From Cryptomeria japonica (Eukaryota; Streptophyta; Pinopsida; Cupressales; Cupressaceae): DNA of 64,000 bases. The notes beneath the pieces were generated by a model. The model was not told the origin of the DNA. It made no database searches and saw only the letters and a list, made by a program, of their open reading frames with translations. The position numbers and the translations under genes are program-made. The stretch's first letter is position 1. Every line of letters begins with the position of its first letter. The stretch lies in contig NC_081415.1 in assembly GCF_030272615.1 (NCBI RefSeq), positions 605,875,137-605,939,136 on the forward strand, written 5' to 3'. Below, in pieces: positions 1-13,086 of this stretch.

Positions 1-2090
1 TCATCTTTTTGGGCTGAGGCAGTCAATTGTGCCAACTATATTCAAAATCAGATGCCTCACAAGGAGATTCGATATATGATTCCTGAGGAGGCTTGGTCTC
101 ATGACAAGCCTGATGTTTCCTTTTTTTTAATGTTTGGCAATGAGGCATGGGCATTTATTCCTGATGCTTAGAGGAAAGAAATGGAGTGGAAGAGCCGACC
201 CCTCATTTGTGTTGGCTACTATGAGGATGTTAAGGCATACAGGTTGTTTGAACTTGATTCCAGAGAAGTCTTGTTTTGATGGGATGTTTAGTTTGATGAG
301 CGTCTTCCCACAGTGGATACCCTATCTCCAGTGTCTACTCCTCTGCCTACTCCTCCCACTACATCTCTTCAGGATTATTTTGAGGATGATTCTAATGATG
401 TTGTTGATGATCCACCATCCCCACCTCCACCTGATCCACTGCAGATGCCCAAGTGGGCTCGCTTTACTGTTGAGGCAGCAAGATCTATCGTCGGTGATCC
501 TTCAGATACTTGTCACACCCATTCTCCTATTGTGGGTTCTATTCTTTTGAGTCATTCCATTTGAGATGATCCTCAAAAATTTTCAGATGCTACAGGACAC
601 CCTCAGTGGGATTGTGCTATGGAGGAGGAGTATTCTTCTTTGATGAGGAATAATACTTGGGATCTTTGTCCTCTTCCTAAGGGCATAAAGATGGTAAGGT
701 GTCACTGCTTGTATCACACTAAGTATTTTGTTGATGGTTCAATTGATAAGTACAAAGCACATCTTGTTGTGAAGGGTTTCTCATAGGTTGAGGGTATTGA
801 TTACTCTGAGACATTTGCCCCTGTCGCCAAGATGAACTCTATTTGCTTTGTACTATCTCTTGCAGCTTCTAGGGGATGACCTATCTTTCAGATGGATGTG
901 AAGAATGCTTTCTTACATGGGGACCTACAGGAGAAAATCTATATGGAGCAGCCTTAGAGATTTGTGCAGGACAGTTCTTTGGTTTGCAAACTTTGTTGTT
1001 CATTGTATGGTCTCAAACAAGCCCCTCGGGCTTGGTATGAGAAGATGGACTCTTTCTTGCTCTCCACTAGTCTCACCCACACTCATTCCAATCACATAGT
1101 GTACATTCAGCTTCTTGAGGGTGAGATCCTAATTCTTGTGCTATATGTTGATGATATCCTCATCACAGGTAGCTCATCCTCTATGATTCAGCATATTCAG
1201 CAAGCTTTGATGGACCAGTTTTCTATGACAAATCTCAATCTTCTGTACTATTTTCTTGGTCTTCAGGTGATTCAGTCTTCTAATGGGATCTACATTTACC
1301 AGCTGATGTATGCTCTTGACATGCTTTATCACTTTGGCATGCTTGATTGCAAGCCTACTACCACTCCTTTTCAGTCAGGGGTTGTTTTGATTACTACTTG
1401 TCCCACTCCTTCAGTAGATTCTACACTTTACAGGCAATTGGTTGGTAGTTTGTTGTACTTGACACACACTCATCCTGATCTTTCCTTTGTGCTTGGCTTT
1501 GTCTCTTGATTCTCCCATAATCCTCATGAGATTCATTGGCAAGCTACCAAGCATATTTTGTAGTACATTCAGGGCTCTATTTCTTATGGCATGTGCTACA
1601 CATCAGGGGAACCTCACATTGTTAGCTACACTAACTCAGATTGGGCTGGTGATGTCATTGATCGGAAGTCTACTTCTGGCTTTGTTTTCTCTCTTGGCTT
1701 TGGTCCTATCACATGGTCTTGCAAGAAGTAGATTACTCATGCATTATCATCTACAGAGGCTGAGTATCGAGCTGTTGTGCTCGCCAATCAGGAGATCTTA
1801 TGACTTCGACAATTGATGACTGATTTTGGTTTTCCTCCTGATAGTCCCACTATTCTTTGGTGTGACAATCAGAGTGCTATTCATATTTCTCGCAACCCGG
1901 TAGAGAATCAGCAAATGAAGCACATTGAGCTTCACATGCATTTTATCTACTAGTTAATTCAGGATGGTTATCTCATTCTAGAGTACATTCCCACTGCCGA
2001 GTAGGTTGCAGACATCTTCACGAAACCTTTTGCATCGCCACGCTATCTTCAGTTGCGCTCTATGATTGGGGTGAAGTTGTCCTTGGAGGT
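1..2090 (+). pseudogene. copia pol remnant (integrase C-term, RT, RNase H)
   Basis: Reading through stops and frame breaks gives the end of integrase (about 1-260), reverse transcriptase (about 670-1510) and RNase H (about 1620-2078). Visible RT motifs are [46 protein letters not shown] and the catalytic YVDD at 1144-1155. RNase H shows NSDWAGD, SSTEAEYRA, WCDNQSAIHISRNP and ADIFTKP. The longest open piece is 964-1509. Several in-frame stops sit where the family has Gln or Arg (for example before VEGIDYSETFAP and after FHMHFIY), consistent with C-to-T decay. It cannot encode a working polyprotein. Family identification is firm; lineage within copia is not assigned. Confidence 0.92.
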
Positions 2091-2300
2091 TCTTTATGAG
2101 GCCTTCCTTCCTTCTTATTTCTTTCAGCTGTTCTTTTATCTCTTTTTGGAGAGGAATTTTTTCCCATTGGGTTTTCTCCTTTTTCTCCATTTCATAGAGA
2201 TTTCATTGTATTTGGGTACCTAATAAGCCTTGTTGTCAAGACCCATCTTTCCTGCTTTTAGTAGTTGTTCTAGGTTTTAGCTTCTCTCTAAGTCTATCTT

Positions 2301-2309
2301 AAGGGGGGG
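2301..2309 (+). other. polypurine tract of copia A
   Basis: AAGGGGGGG lies directly before the TG start of the 3' LTR. This is the expected position of the plus-strand primer. Confidence 0.8.
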
Positions 2310-2681
2310 TGTTAGAGTAATCGGGTCTTTACTTGATTAATTAAACAAAATTTGTTTAATTATTTAAGTTCCCTTCATCTCTTTTACACTGAAGCTAACA
2401 TTAGGTGCATAATAATTAATTCTTTTATTAATTATTATGTGCAAGCCTAAGTTTTCCCTTTTAGGGTTTCTTGACATATTAGAGGTTATTTTTCTTTTCT
2501 TTGTATCATTATCACATTACACATTTTGTGAATATTGAGCTCTCATCTTTTTTAGCATATTTTGTGTATTTGTTTTTCCTTTGTTGCTTCCTTGCTTCTC
2601 CTTCTAACAGGTTTATTTCAGCTTGCAGAGATCTTTTGGGCTCCTGTGATGTTGTATTTCTCAACTCTCCCAATTCCTACA
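2310..2681 (+). repeat. 3' LTR of copia A (372 bp)
   Basis: It begins TGTTAGAGTAATCGGG after the polypurine tract and ends CCTACA, where sequence homologous to B's LTR resumes. The partner 5' LTR is outside the window, so the right edge is inferred from the change to B sequence rather than from an LTR-LTR alignment. Confidence 0.8.
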
Positions 2682-2733
2682 ATAATTTTGGGGATATTAA
2701 CTTTAAATAAAATCCATAATTGTTTTTAGTAGT

Positions 2734-2770
<37 letters not shown>

Positions 2771-2776
2771 AAAAAA

Positions 2777-2822
<46 letters not shown>

Positions 2823-3525
2823 GTAATGATTAAGTTAAATCCCTTTGTCAGTTTTAATATTGGAATCTATTAAAGCTAAATTGTTAAATTTTAATCTATT
2901 GGGCCAATATTGGCCGAATATTAAATATTTGATACTTAATATTTAAATGGGACTATTCTTTATATAGTTTAGTGAGTAAATTTAAACTAAGAGATAATTT
3001 AAAAATCGAAAGTGGAATATTTAATATTTAATGTTGGGGAGTTATTTCGACAATAAAAGGAGATTTTTGACTAGATTATTATTATATTTGAGTTTAGCTA
3101 ATTTTAATAGACGGATTTAAAAACATTATTAATATTTCTTAATTAGTTATCTTAAATTTAATAAATTAGGTGATAACATTATTTTAATTATTCCTATCGC
3201 AATTAAATACCAGTTGAGATAATTAATATCTCTTGCTTTATTATTGGAGTATTTTAATTAGGGGAAATTAATTAATTTAGTTGAATTAATTAATTAAGTC
3301 GTGACGACCCTCTAGAGGAATAATTAGTCTACTCTAAATTTTGACGCTATAATGATGGAGTTGATTAAACCAACTTTAGGAAACCATTCTATTTGATCCT
3401 GAGTTAACCTTTAGCTAAGACAAAACTTATTTATTCCATTTTAATGTAGATTATTTAGTGTATTTATGTTGTTTTTAAAATAAAATAAAATTGTTTCATT
3501 TTTGTCCAAAAGTTTGGGCATGACA
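2682..3525 (+). repeat. 5' LTR of B, right-hand part
   Basis: It aligns over its full length with about 11961-13086, sharing the landmarks TTTGGGGATATTAACTTT, the TG-repeat, GGGCCAATATTGGCCGAATA and the terminal TTTGGGCATGACA. It is shorter than its counterpart mainly because the dinucleotide tract is about 40 bp of CA here and about 330 bp of TA there. The upstream 3.5 kb of this LTR is separated by copia A. Confidence 0.88.
2737..2820. repeat. (TG)n then (CA)n microsatellite pair
   Basis: A TG run (about 2739-2768), a short A-rich spacer and a CA run (about 2779-2818) form an inverted repeat that could fold into a hairpin. The same site in B's 3' LTR has the TG run followed by a TA run. 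Confidence 0.95.
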
Positions 3526-3529
3526 TTTT

Positions 3530-3543
3530 TGGTATCAAAGCAA
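3530..3543 (+). other. primer-binding site of B
   Basis: TGGTATCAAAGCAA lies 4 bp after the LTR end. It differs by one base from the initiator-tRNA-Met complement TGGTATCAGAGC, used by many plant retroelements. Confidence 0.85.
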
Positions 3544-3651
3544 GGTTTCCAACACTAGGAACCTTTCTCCATTATGTTTCGCTTATAATATTATTTTCTT
3601 TAAGAATCGTTAATTATTTATTTACTTACTTTATTTTATTGATCATTAAGA

Positions 3652-5275
3652 ATGTTGCCAATTACGCGACAAGCTTGTAAGCGTGGTAGGGGTCCTAAAC
3701 ATGCTCACTTGGCATGCGAGGACGTTGTGCGGGATGAGCTGGATCCAGAAGGGGATCAGGAAGCTCCTCCTGAACAATCAATTGACCCCAATAGAGACAT
3801 TTTGGTTGCACTTCAAAACCTGATAGGAATAGTTCAGGATAGACTCCCAATAGTAGATCATCAGGCAGAGCACCAGAATTCTGGGAGTTACGGATCCGCA
3901 ACTAGGGAGCAGAGTAGGAGTCCACCTCCTAACCGTATAGAGGCCCAAGTTGAGCATGAGCCTGAGTTAGTCCATCTACCTGAGGCACCTCCAGTGGTGG
4001 CACTTGTTATTTTTGAGAGAGCACCCTGTGATCCTGGGGATTAGATCAGAGAGATTTTATGTCTTTAGCCACCATCTTTTGCAGGATCTACCGATGGGGT
4101 AGAGGTTGAGGCTTGCATTTTGATTCTAGAGAGGTGCTTTAGATTGCGTCCCTATGAGAGCAATTTGAAGGAATGGATTGCCATTCACCTTCTAAGAGGG
4201 ATGGCTTCCACATGGTGGAGGCAAGAGGAGTACAAGAATGATTTAGCTAGGGACATTGTCACTTGGGACATCTTTACAGAGAGATTCAGGGATAGATATC
4301 TATCAAAGCACTATAGGTAGTGTAGGATTGACGAGTTTCATGACCTTCAGCAGAAGGGTCTCTTTGTGTCCCAGTATGAGAGAAAGTTCTTTGAGCTCTT
4401 ACCCTATGTTGACTACCTAAAGGATGAGATGTTACTTGTCAACCAGATTATCAAAGGATTGAATGCTGACATAGCAGGACCAGTTAGGATGGCTGCTCCA
4501 GGAAGCATTCGGGTTGCCATAGAGAAGGCCTTGATATCAGAGGAGATTCAGGGTAGATCGCAGGACATGCGAGATTGGCTTTAGAACTGAAACCCTATAC
4601 CACAATCTTTTGGATTTTAGAAACCCCACTGGAAGGGTAACCACAGGAATTCATCGGGGTTCTTTAAACCCCCTCCTCTGTAGCTACCACTGCAGAATCA
4701 AAGGCAAAGGCCTCCACAGGGTCAGCAGGGCTTTAAGACCAAGTAACAACATTCATAGGGTCCTAGGCATGACCAGGGATCACAAAGTCCTTACACACCT
4801 CCGGCACGGACTCAATAGTCCTCCAGGGGTGGTTTTAGTGGTTCGAGCAAGATAGGAGGACAGGGATACTCTAGGCCACAAGGTGTTCAGTTTCAGACAC
4901 GTGGAGCTTGTTTCACTTGTGGGGCCATGGGACACATGGTGAGAGTGTGTCCATAGGGTTGGATGGTAGGCATTCAGTGGATGGAAATTTCAGAGCCTAC
5001 AGTTGGGGACATGGGTAAGTCCCACAGAGTCTTCGTAGTGGTTGACAATCGCCAGGCAGAGCATCAAGCCACAGTCATAGAGGTCGTAGTTATGATCAGA
5101 GGTAGCAGTGTTTCTATCTTATTTGATTCAGGAGCTACTGATTCTTTTATATCTCCATTGGTTATGGAGCATTGCGAGCTAGTAGCATCTAGGCAAGGTG
5201 TTAGTTGGGAAGTGGAGTTGGCTTCAAGAGCTAGAGTGTCTGTTGAGTCAGTGGTTAGGGGCTGTCAACTCTAGA
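3652..5275 (+). pseudogene. gypsy B gag and protease remnant
   Basis: The first Met (3652) opens a 130-codon piece, followed by shifted pieces at 4120-4320, 4366-4584 and 4963-5274. The segment around 4150-4560 (EWIAIHLLRGMASTWWRQ, FTERFRDRYLSKHYR, LLPYVDYLKDE) is a retrotransposon gag domain. A zinc knuckle CFTCGAMGHMVRVCP (CX2CX4HX4C) is at 4909-4953. The protease has an intact catalytic DSG at 5125-5133 (ILFDSGATDSFIS). At least four in-frame breaks separate the pieces, so this is a dead gene. The assignment rests on motifs and position between primer site and RT. Confidence 0.88.
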
Positions 5276-5511
5276 TTGGGAGTACAACCACCTTAGTAGA
5301 CCTTTGAGTCACACCTCTAGGATCTTATGACATTGTTCTTGGCATGGATTGGCTATATGCCCACAGAGACAAGATTGATTGTCTCCAGAAAAAGATCGAG
5401 TGTGTGGATGATCAAGATACCTCCATAGTGATTTCAGGGATTCAGAGGCCCATATCACTTCGTATGATTTCCGCTATGCAGCTTAACTGGAGCATGCGAA
5501 AGGGATGTTAG

Positions 5512-8370
5512 TTGTTTGCCATCACCATCAATGATAGGGAGGAAGAGAATGAGAAGGATCCTTCCCTAAATGATCATCCCATCCTCGAGGAATTTGCAAA
5601 TGTGTTTTCTTCCGACCTACCTGGTATGCCACCTAGCAGAGGGATTGATTTTCACATAGATCTTGTACAAGGAGTTGAGCCGGTTTCAAGAGCACCATAT
5701 AGGATGACCACAAATGAGCTTAATGAGCTCAAGATGCAGCTTGAGGAACTCTTAGAGAAGGGTCACATTTATCCTAGCGTCTCCCCTTGGGGCGCACCAG
5801 TCATCTTTGTGAAGAAGAAGGATGGATCCCTTCAGTTATGTATGAATTATAGGTAGTTGAACAAAGTGACCATCAAGAACTGATATCCCTTGCCCAGGAT
5901 CGATGACTTATTTGATCAGCTTCAAGGTGCCAAAGTATTTTCTAAGATAGATTCGAAGTCGGGGTACCATCAGTTGAGGATTGTAGAGAGCGATATCCAC
6001 AAGACCGCTTTTCGTAGTATGGCCATTATGAGTTCACTGTGGTCCCATTTGGTCTTACGAATACTCTGGTTGTATTCATGAGACTCATGAATGGGGTATT
6101 CTGCACTTTCCTTGACCGATTTGTGATTGTGTTCCTTGATGACATATTGATATATTCTTGGAATGAGAAGGAGCATGAGGAGCACTTGAGACAGGTATTG
6201 CAGTGTTTGAGAGACAATCAGTTGTATGGCAGCCTGTCGAAGTGTGCATTCTTTAGATCAGAGGTCATATATCTTGGGCATGTTATATCTAGTGATGGGA
6301 TCTTAGTTGACCCATCAAAGATTAGAGTTGTTATGGATTGGCTAGTATCAACTAGTATGACAGAAGTCAAGAGTTTCATGGGTCTAGCGGGGTACTACAG
6401 ATGCTTCATTGAGGGGTTCTCTAGGGTTGCACATCCTATCACATCCCTTCAGTGAAAGGGAAAGAAAATCGAGTGGATAGAAAGGTGTGAGAAGGCCTTT
6501 CAGGATCTCAAAAGGGTACTCACTAGTGCACCTATTCTTGTTGTGCCAAACCCCTCGGCTGATTTCATGGTATGCACAGATGCTTCCTTGGATGGATTAG
6601 GAGTAGTCCTTATGCAGGAGGGTCAAGTTATAGCATATGATTCTAGGAAACTTAAGACTCATGAGCTTAACTACCCTACTCATGACCTTAAGCTTGCAGA
6701 AGTGGTGCACGTGCTTGTCAAGTGGAGACATTTTCTTTTGGGTCATCATTTTGAGCTTCATTCAAATCATGAGAGCTTGCAGTACATATTCACTCAGCCC
6801 AATTTTAATGCTCGTCAGAGACGATGGATGGAGTTTTTATGTGAGTATGATTTTTATGTTCACTGCATCAAGGGGAAAGAGAACATAGTTGTAGATGCCT
6901 TAAGTAGGAGGCGTCATGACATATGCTCCATATCTATGGACATAGATTTTAAAGGTTGTATATTGCAGCAGCTACTAGAGGATGAGTGGTATCTAGAGAT
7001 ATGTCGGGTAGTGAGATCTCAAGGGATCCTGGAAGGGAAATATGCAGACTATTCATTAGAGTTCGATGGACTACTATGCCATAGAGGGTGCATCTATGTA
7101 CCTTCTTTCAGAGGATTGCGTGACTTCATTGTGTTGGAGGCCCATAGAGCTCCTTATGTAGCACATCCCAGAGTTAAGAAGATGCATGCAGATTTTAGAT
7201 AGTTATATCATTGGCCAAGTATACGATAATTCATTGATGTACTAGTAGCCTGATGCCTTGAGTGCCAGAGAGTCAAGGCGGAGCACCACCATCCAGGTGG
7301 GTTGCTTCAGTCTCCACTAATACCAGAATGGAAGTGGGATACTATATCGATGGACTTTGTCATTGGTCTTCCTATGTCAGCACATCGTCATGATGCCATC
7401 ATGGTGACAGTTGACAAGTTGACCAAGGTAGCCCACTTCTCACCGATTCAGACTACCTTCACAGCACCAAAAGTGGCATAGGTATTCTTGCAGGATATTG
7501 TCAGACTTCATGGTGTTCCATGCAATATTATCTCAGACAGAGACTCCCTCTTCACTTCTTTCTTTTGGAAGGCGTTACAGGAAGCAATGGATACCAGACT
7601 AAACTTCAATACATCCTATCATTCGGAAACAGATGGATAGACGGAGAGGGTAAACTAGGTGTTAAAAGACATCCTCCGTATGTACGTCATGGATCATCAG
7701 ACCAGATGGGAAGAGTACCTTTCTTTGGTAGATTTTTCCTATAATAATGGGCATCACACTTCTTTGGGGATGCCACCTTTTCAGGCTTTGTACGACAGAC
7801 CTTCCAAGACACCTTTGAGTTGGGACCATATTAAGGATAGAGTAGCCATAGGTCCTGAAATGGTTTCTGTTATGGAGCAGTAGGTGATTTTGATTAGATA
7901 GCGCCTTAGAGAGGCACAGGATAGGAAGAAGAAGTATGCAGATACGAAGAGGATAGACCGTAGCTTCATGGTTGGGGATAGAGTTTTCTTGAAAGTGTGA
8001 CTACATAAGAGTCCAATCTGTTATGGAAATGGTTTTAAGCTCTCACCTAGCTTTGTCAGACCATTTGCTTATCACCTACCTTTGCCACCTAGTCTATCAC
8101 GCATCCACAATGTGTTTCATGTATCAGTTTTGAGGAAGTACATTTATGATGAGTCTCATATTCTGGATTGAGATGCCTTGCAGGTGGAGTTGGATGGGCA
8201 GCTAGCTTTGGAGCCCATCCGCATTTTGGCTTGTCGGATGCTATCTCTTCAAGGTTGAGAGCTAGACTAGGTTAGGGTCCAGTGGGATTGTTATGACGAG
8301 GTTACGACATCATGGGAGGACGCAGCACAAATGAGATCTTAGTACCCCCATCTTTTTTATGAACTTTAGG
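5512..8370 (+). pseudogene. gypsy B RT, RNase H, integrase and chromodomain remnant
   Basis: RT runs about 5512-6455: [56 protein letters not shown] and catalytic FLDD at 6132-6143. RNase H follows in an open stretch from 6543 (CTDASLDGLGVVL, NHESLQYIF, VVDALSRR). Integrase has the HHCC zinc region near 7140-7275, DFVIGLP near 7350, then DRDSLFTS and WKALQEAM. A tail at about 8200-8350 resembles a chromodomain. Many stops replace conserved Gln, Arg or Trp, such as MNYR-stop-LNKV and ETDG-stop-TERVN-stop. The gene is inactive but keeps colinear motifs throughout, so it decayed mainly by point mutation. Confidence 0.92.
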
Positions 8371-8385
8371 AGGAAGCTCATGCCT

Positions 8386-8397
8386 AAAGGGGGAGGG
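8386..8397 (+). other. polypurine tract of B
   Basis: AAAGGGGGAGGG immediately precedes the 3' LTR start TGTGAGGCCC. Confidence 0.85.
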
Positions 8398-11222
8398 TGT
8401 GAGGCCCTACACTGAACCATCATAGCATTTCAGTTATATTCATGTTAGACCTACTATTGATGCTATATTTTGATGCATTATGGACATAGATTTTATATGA
8501 TCCAGTGGTTGGATAACATTGATATGATTATGTCATTTACTTTGATTTGCAGTACTTTTTTTTTTGTGCTAGAAAATTATGGATGCATGCTTTATAAATG
8601 ATTTAATTTCATGATGATTATGATGATGTCATTTAATAAATTATTTTATATGGATGTTATTAGATAATTGGAAACTTGATTATTATAAATGAAATTGTAT
8701 GCAATGTCTAAATTGTATTCTTTCCATATGATAATATTATATGTGATTTTTGGAATTACTAATGTGCAAAGTGAGATGTGCAGGAAAATTATTCCATGTG
8801 ACCATGGAAACTATTCGAAGAATCAAGCCTAGACCTATGTGCATTTGTGAATCCAAGGGTTGTCTATTTGGAGAGACAACACCTCGTTTGTAAATGTGTT
8901 TTGATTTGTAAATGTTATGCTTGGATGTGTGTTTAATTTATAAATTCCAAAAAAGAGACATTTGCCATGTGTATTTTAGTGATGTGTAATTCTTTTGTGG
9001 TGTCACTTGAAACATGTGTTGTAAAGTGAGTTGGCAATGGCATGTCCCTTGGGAGGAAATTTGGTTTACCAATGCATTTTTCAATTATCCTAGTATGGTC
9101 CCAAGAAGGTCTTGGATAGGGAGTCATTTGAAAGGTCAACCTAGGGTTGACCCGTAGGTAAACTTTGGGTGAGTTTATAGAGGGTTAAACTAACTCCTAG
9201 GGTCAAGTTGGGGGCATTTTTAGTGGGTCATATGATGTACCTATAGATGAAGGCCAAATTTAGCCATGTGTCCACTCTCTAGGGATTGTCTAGTCACCCC
9301 AAAAGTTGAGTTTTCCAAGTTGGCCGAATTTTAACTTTTGAGGAGCCTACCTAGGTTAGACAACCCTCCTCATGAGTGAAATTTCTCTTCCCCATTCCTT
9401 TTACCTTTTTGAGGTGCCTTGGATAGAGAGTTTGTAAGGTGTTGGGAAGACCAACCTATGAACATCTTTCATCCTTCCCAAGAGGGTTGGAAAGAGTAAG
9501 GAGCATCTTCTTAGGGAATAGTTTGGAAGGGAGAAGTTTGATCACCTACTCTCCATTTTTGGAGATTTAGATTCTTGAGTAGTTTTTGTAAGTTTTTGAA
9601 AGATTTTTAGCTAAGTCTTGATAGGAAAAGATAGTGGATTTGGGAAGCTCTTCTACAAGATTCATCATCCTTTTGGCAGATTTAAGGTTGGTTGTTTTCT
9701 CTAGCTCTTGTATATTGTTGTATTTTTTTAAAGATTGCTTGTTATAGTTATTTTCATTGTTGATATCTTAGTGTGTAGGAAGATGTTGAGTTCTTCCCTA
9801 TGTGTTCTTTTCTTTTGTTATTGTGATTTTTTGAGTTTTTTTTTGGAAGTTTTCAAGGCCAAACTCACCCTTGGGAGGGTAGAGTGGCCTTGGGGTGAAG
9901 GGTTGTTTGATAGCCTATGAGTGTAGAGGATCTCTTTGGAAGAGAGTAATTTACAAGGGATTATGGGACCCTTGCGGCATAGTGTTTTGTTTATGCAATG
10001 GGGATCATAAGGGGAGTTGTAGGCTTGTATGCCTTGGGGGACATAAGGAATTGTTGGGACAAGTTTGGAACTTATGGATGTGCTTGTTGGTAGCCTTGCA
10101 ATGGCATTATGTTCTCCTACTTGCAAAATTCTCCTCTAGGCATATGGTCCACCTTCACCCAACTTGAAAAGTCACAAAAGTGATGTTGTCTATCCTTGGG
10201 TTGGGAGTGTGTATGTTGTGAGTTTTCTTGCATGTATGTGTATTGTTTGTGCATCTCTTGTTTAGCCTTGGTTCTCCTATCTCGGGGGTGGCTTCTTGTA
10301 AGCCTAGGTTGGGAGGTGAGCCTCCATGGTCACAACCTACAAGTTTTTTTTTATTGCAGGTTTGCTTGGGAAAGGATTGGGAAGGAAGCTTTGGAATGAT
10401 CCTATTTCTTATTTTTTTAGTTGCAAAAATAAATGTATTTGATAAGCCCTCATTTAGTAGAAATGAGAGGCTTGATTTAGTTATCTTCTTATTTTAGTAA
10501 AATAAGCTATGATGTACTAAATGTAACTATTGGAATAGTTGTTACCATGTAATAAAAATGTATTTAAATTTGAAGTATTTATATTCTTGCAAAGAGAAGA
10601 GTACATTTTTGGATTAATTTTGTATTGATATAGTTGCTTGAAAAATATTAAGAATGATATTATATTTTGTTTCTAATTGTTATTGAAAAAGAAATGCAAA
10701 GTTAAAAGTTAATAGAATAGTCACTTTTAAACAGAAATGAAATATTTGCTTACATCTATAGTTCAAACTCAAAGGAAGAATAGATAGATATTTTAAGAGT
10801 TATCATTAATACTGCATTTTATCTTACTGTTTATTGATTAAAGGATTTTTTTTGAAATAGTTAGTTGCAGCTATAAATATAAATCCTAAAACGGTCATAT
10901 TTTTTCTAATCTGAGATTACATGTATAGTAGAAAGTAAGCAAACTTAGATCTGATTATTTTAAATGAAAAGTTAACTATGTATTTTGATAGAAAGCAAAA
11001 TTATCCTATTCTGTTTATTTGAAAACTTCCTACTATAAGTTTGGAAATGTTGAGTAAATCATTTAAGAATATAATTATATACATATATATATTCTCCAAT
11101 ATATTTATATTAATAAGAGTTAAGCTTAATGTCTTTAGATTTCTCATCTAGCTATTGTGACCTCTTAAGAAAAAAAATATTATGTGGGTTGCCTTTATAT
11201 ATAAAAAAAATACACATAGGCA

Positions 11223-11228
<6 letters not shown>

Positions 11229-11272
<44 letters not shown>
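11229..11272. repeat. (TA)n microsatellite
   Basis: An uninterrupted TA run of about 44 bp inside the 3' LTR of B. Confidence 0.95.
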
Positions 11273-11277
<5 letters not shown>

Positions 11278-11445
11278 TTGATACATTAATATTTTGGAAA
11301 TGAAATACTCGTTCATACTAAAATTATGCATGCCCACACAGTTATATATATATAAACTTTTAAATGATTTAGAAAAAAAAGAATAAAAAATAAAATAAAC
11401 AAAAAAAGGAGTAACCATGGATGCCTACCCACCGGAGCCAAGTTC

Positions 11446-11580
11446 TCTATGGGTGCATCCACAAGGCGGCTCGGGCCGCCACTATGGGTCGCGACCCACA
11501 AGGGCGCCCCTGGCCGCCACTGTGGGCCGCAATCCATGGGCATGGTCGCAACTGTCCTGTGGGTGGCCTCCCACAGCGGC
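11446..11580. repeat. GC-rich short-hairpin array in B LTR
   Basis: Four short inverted repeats with cores of form TGGG...CCA start at 11450, 11485, 11523 and 11560. The second is the perfect 14-bp palindrome TGGGTCGCGACCCA. The fourth is part of a 20-bp imperfect palindrome at 11557-11576. Spacings are 35, 38 and 37 bp. The block is GC-rich in an AT-rich LTR and sits at the same relative place as the array at 33915-34082. Confidence 0.75.
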
Positions 11581-12017
11581 CGCCGCCACCACCTCAACTT
11601 CAAACCCCCTGCGCTTTTATGAAACCCCCGTGCCCTCTTGCAATCTACCTCCCCTTCCTTCAGCCCTCCACGAAAACCTTCACCCCCCTGCCAAATGCTT
11701 TGGCATGGCCACACCTGCACACACAGACAAATAAAAATAATAATAAGTTAGAGCAAAGTAGCCCTAACCTCATTTCGGGTTAGGGTTAGCTTCGATAAAG
11801 ATAAAAAAGAAAAAGGGAGTTTAGTTATAAAAATTAATCAACCCTAGTTAGGGTTTCAATAAAATAATAATATAATTGGAAAGAGGGGGAAACCCTTTTC
11901 AAATTTGAATTGGGTAAAACCCATTTGTATTATAGTCAAATAATAGGAAGGTTATTCGTACAATTATTTTGGGGATATTAACTTTAAATAAAATCCTTAA
12001 TTATTTTTAGTAGTTTT

Positions 12018-12394
<377 letters not shown>

Positions 12395-13086
12395 TTAAGT
12401 TAAATCCCTTTGTCAATTTTAATATTGGAATCTATTAAAGGTCAATTGTTAAATTTTAATCTATGGGGCCAATATTGGCCGAATATTAAATATTTGATAT
12501 TTAATATTTAAATGGGAATATTATTTATATAGTTTAGTGAGTAAATTTAAACTAAGAGATAATTTAAAAATCGAATGTGGAATATTTAATATTTAATGTT
12601 GGGGAGTTATTTTGACAATAAAAGGAGATTTTTTACTAGATTATTATTATATTTGATTTTAGCTAATTTTAATAGATGAATTTAAAAACGTTATTAATAT
12701 TGCTCAATTAGTTATCTTAAATTCGATAAATTAAGTGATATTATTATTCTAATTATTCCTAGCACAATTAAATAGCAGTTGAGATAATTAATATCTCTTG
12801 CTTTATTATTGGAGTATTTTAATTAGGGGAAATCAATTAATCTAGTTGAAATAATTAATTAAGTTGTGAAGACCCTCTAGAGGAATAATTAGTCTACTCT
12901 AAATTTTGATGCTATAATGATGGAGTTGATTAAACCAACTTTAGGAAACCATTCTATTTAATCCTGAGTTAACCTTTAGTTAAGACAACTTATTTATTCC
13001 ATTTTAATGTAGATTATTTAGTGTATTTACGTTGTTTTAAAAAAAAAAAATTTGTTTCATTTTTGTCCAAAAGTTTGGGCATGACA

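Larger units (their letters stand above)
1..2681 (+). mobile_element. Ty1/copia element A, 3' part
   Basis: This is the 3' portion of a Ty1/copia LTR retrotransposon; its 5' LTR, gag and protease lie left of the window. The order integrase end, reverse transcriptase, RNase H, polypurine tract, 3' LTR is the copia order. It is inserted in the 5' LTR of gypsy element B: the sequence right after its LTR (from 2682, ATAATTTTGGGG) matches an internal position of B's 3' LTR near 11961. A target duplication of roughly ATAAT/ATTAT is plausible but only one flank is visible. Confidence 0.9.

Noticed and set aside
9735-10500. Possible small genes in the B LTR
   Set aside because: The corresponding LTR region at 34990-35640 does not keep these frames; composition is non-coding.
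11313-11783. Pro/Ala-rich frames around 11417-11783 on both strands
   Set aside because: Same cause: GC-rich hairpin block in the B LTR with mirrored reading frames.
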